Assembly (NCBI GenBank): GCA_046328035.1
Contig: JAXLXI010000023.1
Span: forward strand, 15,036-79,035
Reading direction: 5' to 3'
DNA from: JBGASG01 sp046328035
Lineage (GTDB): Bacteria; Cyanobacteriota; Vampirovibrionia; Obscuribacterales; Obscuribacteraceae
Length of the DNA stretch: 64,000 bases
Part shown: in pieces, positions 1 to 9,452 of the stretch
Position numbering within the stretch: the stretch's first letter is position 1
Layout: each line of letters opens with the position of its first letter
The notes under the pieces: generated by a model
The model's input: only the letters and a program-made list of their open reading frames with translations
Database searches by the model: none
What the model was told of the DNA's origin: nothing
Translations under genes and position numbers: made by a program

Positions 1-1784
1 AATTTGCCGAATCCGAAGATGTGGTCTTCGTGTCCGATCATGACACCGACGCCAGTGCGACCGGGCAACCACTTCATCATTTCGGCGGTGCTGTTGACGG
101 CTTTGTAGGTCTCGCCGCCGCGGGCCATGACCAGAAGGTAGCAACCGATTGTCTTGTCGTCGTCGAGCCCGGGCGATTCGCCCGTCAATTCCCACTTGCC
201 GTTGACCTTGTCGTAAAGCCGCTCGCCGTTGTCTTGTTCGAGCAAGCGATCGAGCGGTTCGATGGAATATTTTTTGTCGGCGCCTTCCTGGGTCTGCGGC
301 GTGTTGCGCAAGCCGACGCTCTCATGCGCGAGGTTGGCAATCGCAACTTGGAAGAGTTGCGTGGCGAATGAACGCAAGCCATCTTCAACTGTGTTGGGCT
401 GCGACTGTGGCTCCAGTGACTCGGGCGACATCGTGTGGCTGGTGCCGTCGGTGGCGGTGAACTTTCCGGTCAATGCGATGTCGACCACCAACCGGCAGAT
501 CTTCGCGGGATCGGCGAGGTAGACATGGTGCTCGATGGCAGCCAGGCTACCGCGGCTGAAAGTGCCCTGACAAACAGTCTTCGGCTCGGCCGACTGAGCG
601 AGCAACTCTTGCGCCAGTTGCAGCCGTTTGTTGACGGGCGCGCGCAGCCCCCGATCGCCAAAGCCGGGAACCGGAGCTTCCAGCAGGCGCGAAATCTGTT
701 TGTAGGTCTCGATGACGGCGGCGTTGGCCAGGTTTCGTTTCGTCGCCCGGTCTTCGAAGCGCGCCATGTCCACGTTGAACTTGGTTTTCTCGGCTTGCTC
801 GACGATGTGCCTGTCGGCGAGGTCGCGCAACTTCTGGTGAGCGGCTTGCACCGCTTCGTCCTGAATCAGTTGGTAAGGTTCGCTCGCGGACTTCTCCGAA
901 TACTGAAACTCGCCTTCGGCGTTCTTCGAAACAAAATAGTTGTCGGCGGCGCCCGGACCGGTGTGTTCTTCGGTGTAGCTGCCGTCTGTGCCCGGAGTCT
1001 GGGTGCCTTTGCGCTGGTCGTCTTCGTTTTCGAAAACTTTGACGCCGCTGGGGAACTTGGTGATTGTTTTGGCGCCGTCGGCAATCACGAAGCCACCATC
1101 CCTGGTGTGTCCCGGCAGCACCAGCGGCAGGCTGGGCGGCAGCTCTTTGCCCGGAGGCAATCCGTTGATCAGCTGGATTTCTCGCGCGTATGCCTCGCGG
1201 TCGGGCTTTTTCGATTTGGGACCGAGGTGTTGTTCGGCGATGGATAAAAATGTGTCCCCGGCTTTGGTTGCGTAGGTGCCGGGAGGGATGGACGACTTGG
1301 CGAGGGGCTTTTCGCCCGTGTACGCAGACTCGGACTGCTCCTGGTAAACCTGGGTTTGCACCTTTTCATCGATGACTTCTTGAAGTCCTGCCCAGTCTTC
1401 AAGCGTTTCTGCCGAGGCGCTGGCTTTGTCCTTGTCTTTGTCCTTGTCTTTGTCCTTGTCTTTGTCCTTGCCGCCGCCGAGCCCGGGCAGTTTGCCGCCC
1501 AACAGACCGCCTTTCTGCGGTTTGTCACCGGATGCCGATTTTTCTTCGGCTTGCGCAACTGTTCCAGCGGTCGCGCTATCTGCCGACGGGGCGGCGCCCG
1601 TGCCGGAGTCTGTGTCGAGGTCGGCTGTCGAAGCACCGGCGGCTCCGCTTCCGGTCCCCGCCGCCGCGCCGCCACCCGCCTTGTCGCCCTGGAACGCCGA
1701 CTTCAGGAAACCCTGCGTCTTCTTCATGAAGCCGCCAACTAAAGAGTCGCTCTTCTTGCTCGGCTTCTCGTCGTCGCGACCCAT
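1..1784 (-). CDS. LysM and papain-like domain protein, 3' end outside window
   Basis: The frame is open from ATG 1784 (GGAG 8-12 nt upstream) to the left edge, about 594 codons, with the C-terminus missing. In order: a short charged N-terminus without a signal peptide, a Gly/Ala-rich segment, a Lys-Asp repeat (about residues 105-120), a LysM-like segment (GTYATKAGDTFLSIAEQHLG, then an INGLPPG...VLPGH end), and a domain around KTVCQGTF...ALTGKFTATDGT. This last part aligns by eye with the papain-like C-terminal domain of the 34903-37299 gene (GTCAAND...AIEGKYTATDGH); the Cys is visible, while the expected His and Asn lie off the edge. A decayed paralogue sits upstream at 3540-6680. A cell-wall-binding cysteine peptidase or toxin is inferred; no family name is certain. 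Confidence 0.8.
   Translation of the reverse strand, partial: MGRDDEKPSKKSDSLVGGFMKKTQGFLKSAFQGDKAGGGAAAGTGSGAAGASTADLDTDSGTGAAPSADSATAGTVAQAEEKSASGDKPQKGGLLGGKLPGLGGGKDKDKDKDKDKDKDKASASAETLEDWAGLQEVIDEKVQTQVYQEQSESAYTGEKPLAKSSIPPGTYATKAGDTFLSIAEQHLGPKSKKPDREAYAREIQLINGLPPGKELPPSLPLVLPGHTRDGGFVIADGAKTITKFPSGVKVFENEDDQRKGTQTPGTDGSYTEEHTGPGAADNYFVSKNAEGEFQYSEKSASEPYQLIQDEAVQAAHQKLRDLADRHIVEQAEKTKFNVDMARFEDRATKRNLANAAVIETYKQISRLLEAPVPGFGDRGLRAPVNKRLQLAQELLAQSAEPKTVCQGTFSRGSLAAIEHHVYLADPAKICRLVVDIALTGKFTATDGTSHTMSPESLEPQSQPNTVEDGLRSFATQLFQVAIANLAHESVGLRNTPQTQEGADKKYSIEPLDRLLEQDNGERLYDKVNGKWELTGESPGLDDDKTIGCYLLVMARGGETYKAVNSTAEMMKWLPGRTGVGVMIGHEDHIFGFGK
1424..1470 (-). repeat. Coding Lys-Asp microsatellite (12-bp unit)
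   Basis: About four copies of a 12-bp unit (tttgtccttgtc on the plus strand) sit in frame in the LysM/papain-like gene and encode alternating Lys and Asp. Units of 12 bp change length without breaking the frame. Copy number could vary between strains by slippage. Confidence 0.85.
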
Positions 1785-1967
1785 TGCAGACACATCTCCA
1801 ACTAATTAAAAGCAGGATTTCTAGTATACCGTGATGCGTTGTCATCAGACAGCAGGTTAAGCAAGCCTTCGCTCCTTCTACTTGGCATTGTCGGATGTGG
1901 CGGAGCAACTCTCGTGGATTTTCAACTGCGACATATGTGCATTGTGATGCCGGAGCCGAGAACGGGG

Positions 1968-2651
1968 TTACTGTCCTGTGCTGGTATCGCTGGCGGTGCC
2001 TGGATTCGATGCCGGATTTTTGTAGGACAGGTCGAGTCTCAATGATCTGAAAGCGTCTTCCGCATCCTGGTGATATTTTGGATATGACTCGCGAGAGCCC
2101 CAGTAGCAGATGCGCTGGAAAGCCTTTCCGTTTCCGTCGACATCAACGATCACTGAGTCCTCTTGCCCTAACCGGGCTTCCTTAAACTTGCGCTCGACTT
2201 TGAGAATGTTGACGCCGTCCACTTCTGAAGTTTGAGCTTGAAGTAATTCGAATTCGTCGGACGCATGACCGTCGTAAACTAGCCGTCCTACTGAATTCAA
2301 AGACAACTCCGACGGAGAGAGAACATGCGCGGGTTGGTCCAGAACAGTTCGAATCTCTTTGGCGTACCACGTATTGAAGTTGGTGTTCCATGCGACGGTG
2401 AACATTGCGACTGGCTGGGCGCGAGTTTCCCACAGGTAGGAATATGAGCGCGCACCCTCCTGCTTACCATCGAATTTCCATCTTTTCGGCAAGTGAAACT
2501 TGGCGATTCCTCCCATTCCTGAGATATCGTTGTCCGTACTTAAGTCGTCGGCAACCTTTGCCACCAACCCCAGTACCACGGTGAAGCCGACTACAGCCAG
2601 GCCGATGACGGCGACGGAGGCTAGCACAATTTTGTTCTTGGTGATTAGCAT
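1968..2651 (-). CDS. Small membrane-anchored hypothetical protein
   Basis: A 227-aa protein with one N-terminal hydrophobic segment (about residues 9-30), probably a signal anchor, followed by a soluble domain that begins IAKFHLPKRWKFDG and ends YHQDAEDAFRSLRLDL. I do not recognise the family. The start ATG overlaps the stop (TGATG) of the decayed paralogue at 2651-3158, so the two were once translationally coupled. It lies between that remnant and the LysM/papain-like gene, so it may act with that large protein, for example as a membrane partner or immunity-type protein. This role is inference from position only. Confidence 0.75.
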   Translation of the reverse strand: MLITKNKIVLASVAVIGLAVVGFTVVLGLVAKVADDLSTDNDISGMGGIAKFHLPKRWKFDGKQEGARSYSYLWETRAQPVAMFTVAWNTNFNTWYAKEIRTVLDQPAHVLSPSELSLNSVGRLVYDGHASDEFELLQAQTSEVDGVNILKVERKFKEARLGQEDSVIVDVDGNGKAFQRICYWGSRESYPKYHQDAEDAFRSLRLDLSYKNPASNPGTASDTSTGQ

Positions 2652-3158
2652 CAGGTGATCCGTAATGTCGAGAATGACATCATTGCAATCGGTAAGTAGC
2701 GCTCATAACTGTCTGCTGGCGAGATGTATGTAATTTCTTGCAACACACGTCCGTCGCCACTTGAGTCGATGAAGACGGTGATTGTTCCGACCGCCTGATC
2801 TTCGTATGTGCCACTGACGACCAACACTGATACGTCATCGACAGTACTGACTCTGGCTAGTTCATGAGAAACGTCTTCGCGGGAGAAGTCTCTCGAACAG
2901 AGGTGAGCGATTGGTATTCCGCTGCCGACAGCACATGCGGAGTCGCTAGGACTGCCTGAAACGCCGCACCATCCTCGGCATCGATTTTGTGTCCACGGTA
3001 GCTAACGTTGAGAACGTCTGAGTTGTCCAACGGATGCCATGCATAGATATCCGTTGCCAACCCCAGCGTCCCTTGCCAATCTGCGGCACTTCAAAATGCC
3101 TAATTGCACCTTGCAGATTCTCGACTCCGTTTAATGTCGTCTGCTCAGTGTTCATCAT
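2651..3158 (-). pseudogene. Frameshifted paralogue of the 1968-2651 gene
   Basis: Three reading-frame pieces in succession resemble the neighbouring 227-aa protein. First, MMNTEQTT...GAIRHFEVPQIGKGR from ATG 3158 (compare GGIAKFHLPKRW). After a shift near 3060-3075 comes LATDIYAWHP...HVLSAAEYQSL (compare HVLSPSELSLNSV). After another shift near 2858 comes ELARVSTVDDVSVL...SFSTLRIT, which ends at 2651 (compare EVDGVNILKV...AFRSLRLDL). The copy lacks the N-terminal membrane segment. At least two frame changes make a full-length product impossible. It is probably the product of an old tandem duplication. Confidence 0.7.
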
Positions 3159-3565
3159 TCGGAGCCTTCTTTTGACTTCCACAATTTGTCCCATTCTTTG
3201 AGGCATTTTTGGCTGCGTTGTTTGCATTGACCTGCCAACTGCGCCGTGCGTTCTAAATCTCCGAGATTGCCTTGACGGGCTTGTTCAGTATCCGGGAGGC
3301 TTTGTGCCAGACTTTCCATCTCTGACGACGGCTTCCGCATCTGATCCAAACCACAACAACGTTTGATGCAATCGTAGATCTGCCCACCGCTTTCTGGCTT
3401 CTGTCCATTGTTCGAGCGACGTCCCAGCCATAATCTGAATCGTTGAGTTTGTGGGCCGTGTGCTTCAGCCTCAGAAGTTCTAGCTCCATGCAAGTGTCGA
3501 TGTGACCGAGGCTCTTGTTCGCTTCCACATCTCGCTGGAGATCTATGCAGGATTTGTTGGTGGTT
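3155..3565 (-). pseudogene. Degenerate remnant, possibly of a small gene
   Basis: Protein-like segments appear here in more than one frame: CIDLQRDVEANKSLGHIDTC continues the frame that leaves the papain-like remnant, and a second frame ends LKEWDKLWKSKEGSE with a TGA overlapping the ATG at 3158. That overlap is the kind seen between coupled genes. It may be a decayed small gene between the two larger remnants or a tail of the papain-like remnant. No family is recognised. Confidence 0.35.
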
Positions 3566-5102
3566 TCATAGCGAGATATAGCTGATGAATTGAATCGGAT
3601 GCCTCCTCGATCAACGTCTGAATCCCAGTTGTTATCGACTTTGACTAAGCCGGTTTTTGGAAATCCGGTGATACGGACACCGTGCCATCCACCGGACCCG
3701 CCGGCAGATTCTTCATTTGAATCGGATAGAATGGTTGGTTGGCTGCGTGAACCCGCAGCATGATCGGGAATGCATGTCTTTCGCTCAACTGAAGCAGCTT
3801 GTTTCTGAGGTCTTGTTCCAGGAATGGCATCGACGTTTCTGGGCATATGTTCTCGTCGAAGCAAGCTCGACACCGCATTCGGTGCGTCCCGGCAATGCTT
3901 GCACAAAATCGGGGCTCCGGTTTATGCTTGTGTACAGCTCCGGGTGCTTCCCTGATCAAAGATAAGAACCGACAATCTGGTCACTGGTTAAATCTGGAGG
4001 GACTTGGTCAGAGAGCTCCCATCGAAGTTTTTGCTCAGTCCTTTCATCACAGGGACAGACATGTCTACGTGACCGAGCAATGGGACGTCAAACTCAGCCC
4101 CTCCGGTACGCTTGATGTACAATCGTTCGCCATGGTCATCCTTTGTAGAGTCGCTTGAGCTGCTCGACGGTGTATCGCCTGTCGGTCAGAGATGTCTTCC
4201 ATGATCATCTTGGCTATATCGCATCAAGTCCTGCGCTCTTCAGCGTTAGATTGACTGCGGTCACATTGAAGAGTTGAGTTGCGAACGACCGGGTACCATC
4301 CGCCAGTGGGTCGCCATCACCTTGAGGAACAATGCTGGCGGAATCCAATTGACTGTGGTGCCATCGGCTCCTTGGTACTTACCTGTGATTCCGACTGATG
4401 CCACTAACTCCGCTGCTTTCGATGGTTGCGTCTCATATATCATCGCTTCAATGCATGTAACTTGACAGGTGTTGTAATTCCTTGGGTGATAGTTCTGGTT
4501 CCGCTGCCTGCGCCATTACTTCCTCAGCCAAGCGAAGCCGCAGGAACGGTGATGGGGCATGTCCATCGCCAGCTACGTGGTCTGCGCTGAGACTCCATGA
4601 GTCGACCAATTTGTTTGTAAGTTGCAACCACTTCCTCGTTTGACAGCCTTTACGTTGGCACCGCTGTCCTCGAAACGAAGCATATCGACTTCGAACTTGG
4701 CACGATCCAGAGGATCTGATCTTCAGGTCGGCAAGCTTGTGCAGTTTATCGTGTTCTTGTTGGACGCTCACTCTTGTTTGCATGCAACAGAAGTACTTCC
4801 CGTCCTTTGATTCCTCAAAGTACGATATTCCGCGTCCGCATTTCGTTTGAGCGCGAATCGGTCCGCGGCGCCTGCCGGTATGATGCTCAAGTGTCCGTCG
4901 GAACGGCGCTCGACGAAGCTGCGCGAACTCAGCAAAGTGTTCATTCGCGTGCGAACCGTCAGGCATCGTGGTGGAGTACTGTCGATGCTGCCCCAACACA
5001 AGCCCCTTTACCGTCGTGTCCAGGGAGCACCAGGTCTTTGGAAGTCTTAAAGACCTGTCCTTCTGTGATGCCATTCACGTGAGTTCCTGCGAGCGTAGGC
5101 GC
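3540..5102 (-). pseudogene. Decayed C-terminal half of LysM/papain-like gene
   Basis: This stretch continues the gene whose N-terminus is open at 5103-6680. Past the TAA at 5103-5105 the same frame reads APTLAGTHVNGITEGQVFKT and then SKDLVLPGHDGKG, the expected end of a LysM domain. Further on, pieces in alternating frames match the intact homologues: RAKFEVDM and RFEDSGANVKAV near 4660-4700, AEEVMAQAAEPE near 4500, VASVGITGKYQGADGT near 4370, LRNKLLQLSERHAFPIMLRV near 3770, and WHGVRITGFPKTGLVKVDNNW near 3640. The last contains the His and Asn positions of a papain-like active site. One stop and several frameshifts make it a pseudogene. Confidence 0.7.
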
Positions 5103-6680
5103 TTAGCTGCTGCTGCTGTATTCATTACCCAGATGTTTGGCTGCCACCATTTCAAGCGTCTCGCTGGGACTTTTGACATACGTACCGCAGGGAATACTGA
5201 TTTTGAAAAGAGCAGATTCGCGGAACGCCGCGTCAGCTTCGTACTGCGGGAGGCTGCCATCGGGAGGAATGGTTTTCGCGGGAGCGCTGTCGCCCTTCTT
5301 GTGTCCATCCTGAGCATAGTCCAGTGCACTTTGGACAACGCCTGCTATCCGGTCGCCTGATTGAGTTATGAAATCTGATAGTGAGTTTCCCAGTGCTCCG
5401 ATTGCATGAAAGTCAGCTGAGATCTGTTCGCGAATTATTTGTTGTACTGGCTGGTCGTTGTCGCCGGGTTTGTACGGCAGCGTCTCGACTTTGGCGTCGT
5501 CGATGCCCGGACGGAATGGTCGTGCACCGGTGGCATCGATTGCGGCTTGAGCGAATTGCCCGCCGACTCTACGGGCTTCGGATTCGCCTGGTGACATCTG
5601 CTGGCGGATGATCATTTCCTCCCGCCGAGCGTCCTCCTCTCCCGGACGAGGCGGATGTGGTCGCACTGTTGATCTGTCCTCGGCGGTGCTCGGACGCCCC
5701 GCGGAGTCAATCGGCAATGTGCCGGCGTTCGGATTGTATGCATTTGCGCCGGTGGCATCGATTGCGGCTTGAGCGAATTGCCCACCGAGTCGAAGAGATT
5801 CGGTTTGACCTGGTGACATCTGCTGGCGGATTATCATTTCTTCCCGCTGGCGAGCGTCCTCCTCTCCCGGACGAGGCGGCCGTGGTGGCACTGCTGATTT
5901 GTCCTCGGCGGTGTCGCCGCCGGCGTCATTCTGCAACGTGCCGGTGCTCGGATTGTATGCATCCGCACCAGCTGCGTTTATCACAGCCTCAGTGATTTGC
6001 ACTCCCAGGCTGCGAGCGGCTTCCGGTTCATCGGGTGACATGCGCTCGCGAATGATCATTGGCACCGGCTGGGAGTCCTTCTCTCCCGGACGAAACGGCA
6101 GTGGTTGCACATCGGCACCGGTAGAGGGGTCGTATGGCAGTTTCTCCACAGCGACAGGTTTGCCGGTGATCAGAGATTGCACATCGCCGATGAATTCTTT
6201 TGCTTTGCGCATCATGTAATCAATTGAGAACGCGCTCTGCATCTGCTCGCGCTCTTCCGGCGACGAGGCGTGGTCGAAGATTTTCTTCAAGCCATCCAGA
6301 AATGACTGGCGCGGCGCGGGCTCGGCGGTCGCTGCCTTCTCCGCTTGTGCACCGAGACGTTCGGCGCCGCGATGGGTGTGCACCACTCCCTGTGCCGCAT
6401 CTTCGATGGCGAATTCCGAAACCGCCCTTCCCTGGCTTTCTGTATTGTTTCCTCCGCCGGTCACTCGTTTGATCAAGTCGAGGAGAGGTTGGTCATCACT
6501 GGTGGTGGCAGTGCTATCACTGCTGCTCGAGAATGAGTGAAACTTCGCCTCATAGCTCGGTGCCTGCGGCTCGGCGGTAATGTTTTCGTTAGCAGTCTTG
6601 GCGCTGGTTATGGATGGTTGCTTGTCGCCCTCTTTGGCTTGATCGTTGGGCAGATTTTTGTGCTGGTTCTCGTGACTCAT
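5103..6680 (-). CDS. Open N-terminal part of a truncated LysM/papain-like protein
   Basis: A 525-aa open frame from ATG 6680, with GAGG about 9 nt upstream. There is no signal peptide. Residues about 195-420 hold roughly three imperfect repeats of about 70 residues built on RPGEEDARREEMIIRQQMSP and FAQAAIDATGANAYNP. The frame ends inside a LysM-like domain (IPCGTYVKSPSETLEMVAAK), where a run of AGC codons meets TAA. Downstream sequence shows it once continued into a papain-like domain. If expressed, the product lacks the likely catalytic half. It is either a pseudogene fragment or a surviving scaffold protein. Confidence 0.65.
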   Translation of the reverse strand: MSHENQHKNLPNDQAKEGDKQPSITSAKTANENITAEPQAPSYEAKFHSFSSSSDSTATTSDDQPLLDLIKRVTGGGNNTESQGRAVSEFAIEDAAQGVVHTHRGAERLGAQAEKAATAEPAPRQSFLDGLKKIFDHASSPEEREQMQSAFSIDYMMRKAKEFIGDVQSLITGKPVAVEKLPYDPSTGADVQPLPFRPGEKDSQPVPMIIRERMSPDEPEAARSLGVQITEAVINAAGADAYNPSTGTLQNDAGGDTAEDKSAVPPRPPRPGEEDARQREEMIIRQQMSPGQTESLRLGGQFAQAAIDATGANAYNPNAGTLPIDSAGRPSTAEDRSTVRPHPPRPGEEDARREEMIIRQQMSPGESEARRVGGQFAQAAIDATGARPFRPGIDDAKVETLPYKPGDNDQPVQQIIREQISADFHAIGALGNSLSDFITQSGDRIAGVVQSALDYAQDGHKKGDSAPAKTIPPDGSLPQYEADAAFRESALFKISIPCGTYVKSPSETLEMVAAKHLGNEYSSSS

Positions 6681-7040
6681 TAACTATGCCTCGAAAGGAG
6701 GTGGGCAGCGGGATGCCTTCGGTCAATGGTTGTGGACGCGAGTGACTGGGTGAGTGGGGGTGGGTGGAGTGAGGCGTCGATTCCTCAGGGCAACAAGATA
6801 ACCGCAACGTGTGGCCCTGTCGTGGATTAAGTGTGGAAAAAGTGTGGAGAGCCCATCCTCTATATATGCCCCGACCCGCCGCCCTCGACCCTCCGTTTTT
6901 CGCCCCTCGACTGGAACGCCCCGTCGCCTTAAATCCTGACGGGCACGGAAGTTTGGGCGTTTCTTTCCAGCTGTGGATTTGCACATTAGAAACGCCCGCC
7001 CCCTCTGGTACAGTCGGGACAGTTACGGGAGGATCCAGGC
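6681..7040. promoter_or_regulatory. Divergent intergenic region
   Basis: This 360-bp region separates the minus-strand gene at 6680 from the plus-strand gene at 7041. On the minus strand the leader reads CCTCCTTTCGAGG just before ATG 6680, so CCTC could pair with the GAGG ribosome-binding site. On the plus side GGGAGG (7027-7032) precedes GTG 7041. No convincing -35/-10 pair was identified. Confidence 0.4.
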
Positions 7041-7940
7041 GTGGTGACCGATCAGCCCCCAACCCAATTGGAGCGCATTGAGGCGCCGGTCAGACCCGTG
7101 CCGGCAGCGGCGATTACGCCTGAGAATCCACCCCTGCCTGATCGGCGAGGCGATCGGGCGGTGCAGACGCTGGATGTGGCGCCCAATGTTTCGGTGATGG
7201 AGGGCGACCGCAAGGTCATCACTCCGGAAATGATGGCGCCTGCCTATACCGATAAGTTACTCACGCAAGTGTACGAGGCGTTTCGTGACGGCAAGTTCGA
7301 CCAGGGACTCGACATGGTCGATACGTATGACCAGATCATGCAAAAGCGCAATGCACCATTTCAAAATCTCGATGCGGCTACTGCGCAGAAAATCGAGGCG
7401 GCGATCAGTGCTTTTGCCAGCGGCAAGACGAACACGATTGCGCTCGACAAGCCATTTCTGGAGAATGCCGCCAAGGAATACGAGCAGTTGCTAGGCAAGT
7501 TGGATGCAGCCGGTGAAGGCAAAAATCCGGCGATGCTCGATTATCTAATTCGTTATCAAATGGTGCGCGAATTGCTCGGCGATCGCCATGCCTCCGATCA
7601 GTTGGGTGAGCGCAAGTTGGCCGTCGCCGATGCACTCATGGCGCAGCGCAAATTGGAACAACGTGCCACCGTCGGTGGTATGGAAGCCTATCACGACAAG
7701 CACGTTAACGAAGTGGCGACCGCCTCTGGAATCACCAGTCCCAAAACGATCGAGGCGCTCAAGGAGCAGTTGAAGTTTTATCAAACTAACGGCATCACGA
7801 TCGACTGGATGCACCGGGAGCGAGATTCAACGAGTAGCTACTCGCAGATGAAAGCCGACGACATTCAGCGAACGATCAAGTTTTTGGAAAGTGGCAAGCC
7901 GCCCGTTCTGTTCCTGCCCGAAAGGAAGATGGCTTCCTGA
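7041..7940 (+). CDS. Hypothetical helical protein
   Basis: A 299-aa protein starting at GTG 7041, supported by GGGAGG eight bases upstream. No signal peptide or membrane segment is visible. The first 50 residues are Pro-rich and probably disordered. The rest is rich in helix-forming residues, for example LLTQVYEAFRDGKFDQGLDM and ALKEQLKFYQTNGITIDWMH. I do not recognise the family. It is the only plus-strand gene here and is transcribed away from the large minus-strand proteins. Confidence 0.75.
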   Translation: MVTDQPPTQLERIEAPVRPVPAAAITPENPPLPDRRGDRAVQTLDVAPNVSVMEGDRKVITPEMMAPAYTDKLLTQVYEAFRDGKFDQGLDMVDTYDQIMQKRNAPFQNLDAATAQKIEAAISAFASGKTNTIALDKPFLENAAKEYEQLLGKLDAAGEGKNPAMLDYLIRYQMVRELLGDRHASDQLGERKLAVADALMAQRKLEQRATVGGMEAYHDKHVNEVATASGITSPKTIEALKEQLKFYQTNGITIDWMHRERDSTSSYSQMKADDIQRTIKFLESGKPPVLFLPERKMAS

Positions 7941-7990
7941 CCTCAGGTGGCATGGCATCCTGACTCCGAATGGCGTTGGAAGCGGCTACT

Positions 7991-8542
7991 TTACGAAGCC
8001 TTTCGCTTGCGCCTGGCGGAAGTGCTGCGACGTTTTTCCACTTCTTCGACGTCTTCGACTGTCTCGTCAGCGCTCTCTGCGACATTCAGGTAGTCTCGTT
8101 TGATTTCTTCGAGTTCGTCTTCGGATAGCTCTTCGAGTGCGATTGCCTGATTTTTTGCACCGTGGAGCGATCTAATAATTTCGTCCAACTTCAATTGCAC
8201 GGCGATGCTCTCGCGGTTTTGCGTGTTCTGAATCAAGAACACCATCAAGAACGTGATAATAGTGGTGCCTGTGTTGATCACCAGCTGCCAGGTGTCATTG
8301 AAATGAAACAGCGGGCCGGTCACAGCCCACACCACTATGATCGAGAGGGCGAGGAGAAAAGTCTTGGGCTTGCCGGCGGCGCACGAGACGTTTCTTGCCA
8401 GATCAGCAAAGAGGCCTGTGTGATGTTCTGCGTGGTGTGCCCGGCAATCACCGCAACTAGAGAAATGTTGCGGGCTCGGTTTTTTGCTGATGCCTTCGGC
8501 CGCAGGTTTTCGTTTCTTGCCGGCTGCGCTGCGCTCAGTCAT
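7991..8542 (-). CDS. Low-affinity iron permease family protein
   Basis: A 183-aa protein from ATG 8542, with AGGAG six to seven bases upstream; the frame is open further but lacks a better start. After a basic N-terminus come two hydrophobic segments (FLLALSIIVVWAVTGPLF and TGTTIITFLMVFLIQ), then QNTQNRESIAVQLKLDEIIR, the typical signature of the low-affinity iron permease family (PF04120). The acidic-then-basic tail (EELSEDELEEIK...RRKRKAS) is cytoplasmic. Members are predicted inner-membrane proteins; iron transport itself is weakly established for bacterial members. Confidence 0.8.
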   Translation of the reverse strand: MTERSAAGKKRKPAAEGISKKPSPQHFSSCGDCRAHHAEHHTGLFADLARNVSCAAGKPKTFLLALSIIVVWAVTGPLFHFNDTWQLVINTGTTIITFLMVFLIQNTQNRESIAVQLKLDEIIRSLHGAKNQAIALEELSEDELEEIKRDYLNVAESADETVEDVEEVEKRRSTSARRKRKAS

Positions 8543-8639
8543 AAGACTACTCCTACTACTCAAGTGATGAGATTGATGGGGCGGCGCATTTGTTCCCTTC
8601 CGGCGTCCCTCGCCAAGCTCAGCATTGGCTCGGTCCGCG

Positions 8640-9452
8640 TCAGGGGCTGCGCCGTTGCGGCTCGGTAATCGGAGAAAGGCGTGCGATCTGTTCGAGCAAG
8701 CGAGTGGCGTCGCTGGGAAAGGAGACCAATTCATGGTTGAGGGCGTTCCAGATGATCACTAGCGTGTCGAACTGCGGAACGTACTTCCCACGCTCGATTT
8801 CGCTGATGGTGCTGACTGCACGTCCGGTGCTTACGGCAAGTTCGGTTCGACTGAGGGCGGCAGCCTTGCGAAGCTCCTTCATTAGAACGGCGACGTTGTC
8901 GGGTTTCAGGATGAAACCTGCAGATTTCGCTGCTGCTGATTCCTCGCGCAACTGCTGACAAATTCGGCACCGGTCGAGTTTGAAACGCCTAACGGCAAGT
9001 AGTGCTTTTATTGGCTTGGCGCTGCGCGGGGCGCGTTCTACTCTGCGCCGCCAACTCGTTGCGTTGAGGCTGCCATCCCAAAAAATGCAGCCGTCTATGA
9101 CCGCCATCTTGGGGTGCCAATATGGGCGTAAGTTCACGTGCATGCCCAGCGCCTCAAGATGCTTGACCGCCTTTTCGAATCTTTTGATTTCGGAATTGGT
9201 CGGCAGGTCCGGATTCGTGCGCTGGTGCCAGCCCTCGATCTCTTCGATGAAAATACAGCAGCGAACTCCGCGTCTGGTAAGTTCATGCAGAGGGTGACTC
9301 AGTCGGTTTACGGCGTTGCCTGTCAACGTACCGCTCGAGATAACGACGCTGGCGACCGCATTTGCCAGATCTTTCTCGAATGCTGGTAGGAAAGTATTTT
9401 CGTCGAATACGTCTTCGTCTGTTTCGTCATCGTGGAATTCGATTCTCGGCAT
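8640..9452 (-). CDS. PLD-like domain fused to XRE-type HTH
   Basis: A 270-aa protein from ATG 9452. Residues about 20-135 form a single phospholipase D-like module with the HKD motif HPKMAVIDGCIFWDGSLN (His113, Lys115, Asp120). Residues about 185-245 are a Cro/C1-type helix-turn-helix (MKELRKAAALSRTELAVSTG, then STISEIERGKYVPQFDTL). A small Cys pair (CRIC, about 162-165) lies between. HKD enzymes usually need two motifs, so this one would act as a dimer, as in Nuc-type nucleases. A DNA-binding nuclease or autorepressed regulator is inferred. Palindromes upstream at 9611-9726 could be its operator. Confidence 0.78.
   Translation of the reverse strand: MPRIEFHDDETDEDVFDENTFLPAFEKDLANAVASVVISSGTLTGNAVNRLSHPLHELTRRGVRCCIFIEEIEGWHQRTNPDLPTNSEIKRFEKAVKHLEALGMHVNLRPYWHPKMAVIDGCIFWDGSLNATSWRRRVERAPRSAKPIKALLAVRRFKLDRCRICQQLREESAAAKSAGFILKPDNVAVLMKELRKAAALSRTELAVSTGRAVSTISEIERGKYVPQFDTLVIIWNALNHELVSFPSDATRLLEQIARLSPITEPQRRSP

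Noticed and set aside
435..1247. Plus-strand open frame (270 codons) at the left end
   Set aside because: Antisense to the LysM/papain-like gene, which has coherent domains and a good start on the minus strand.
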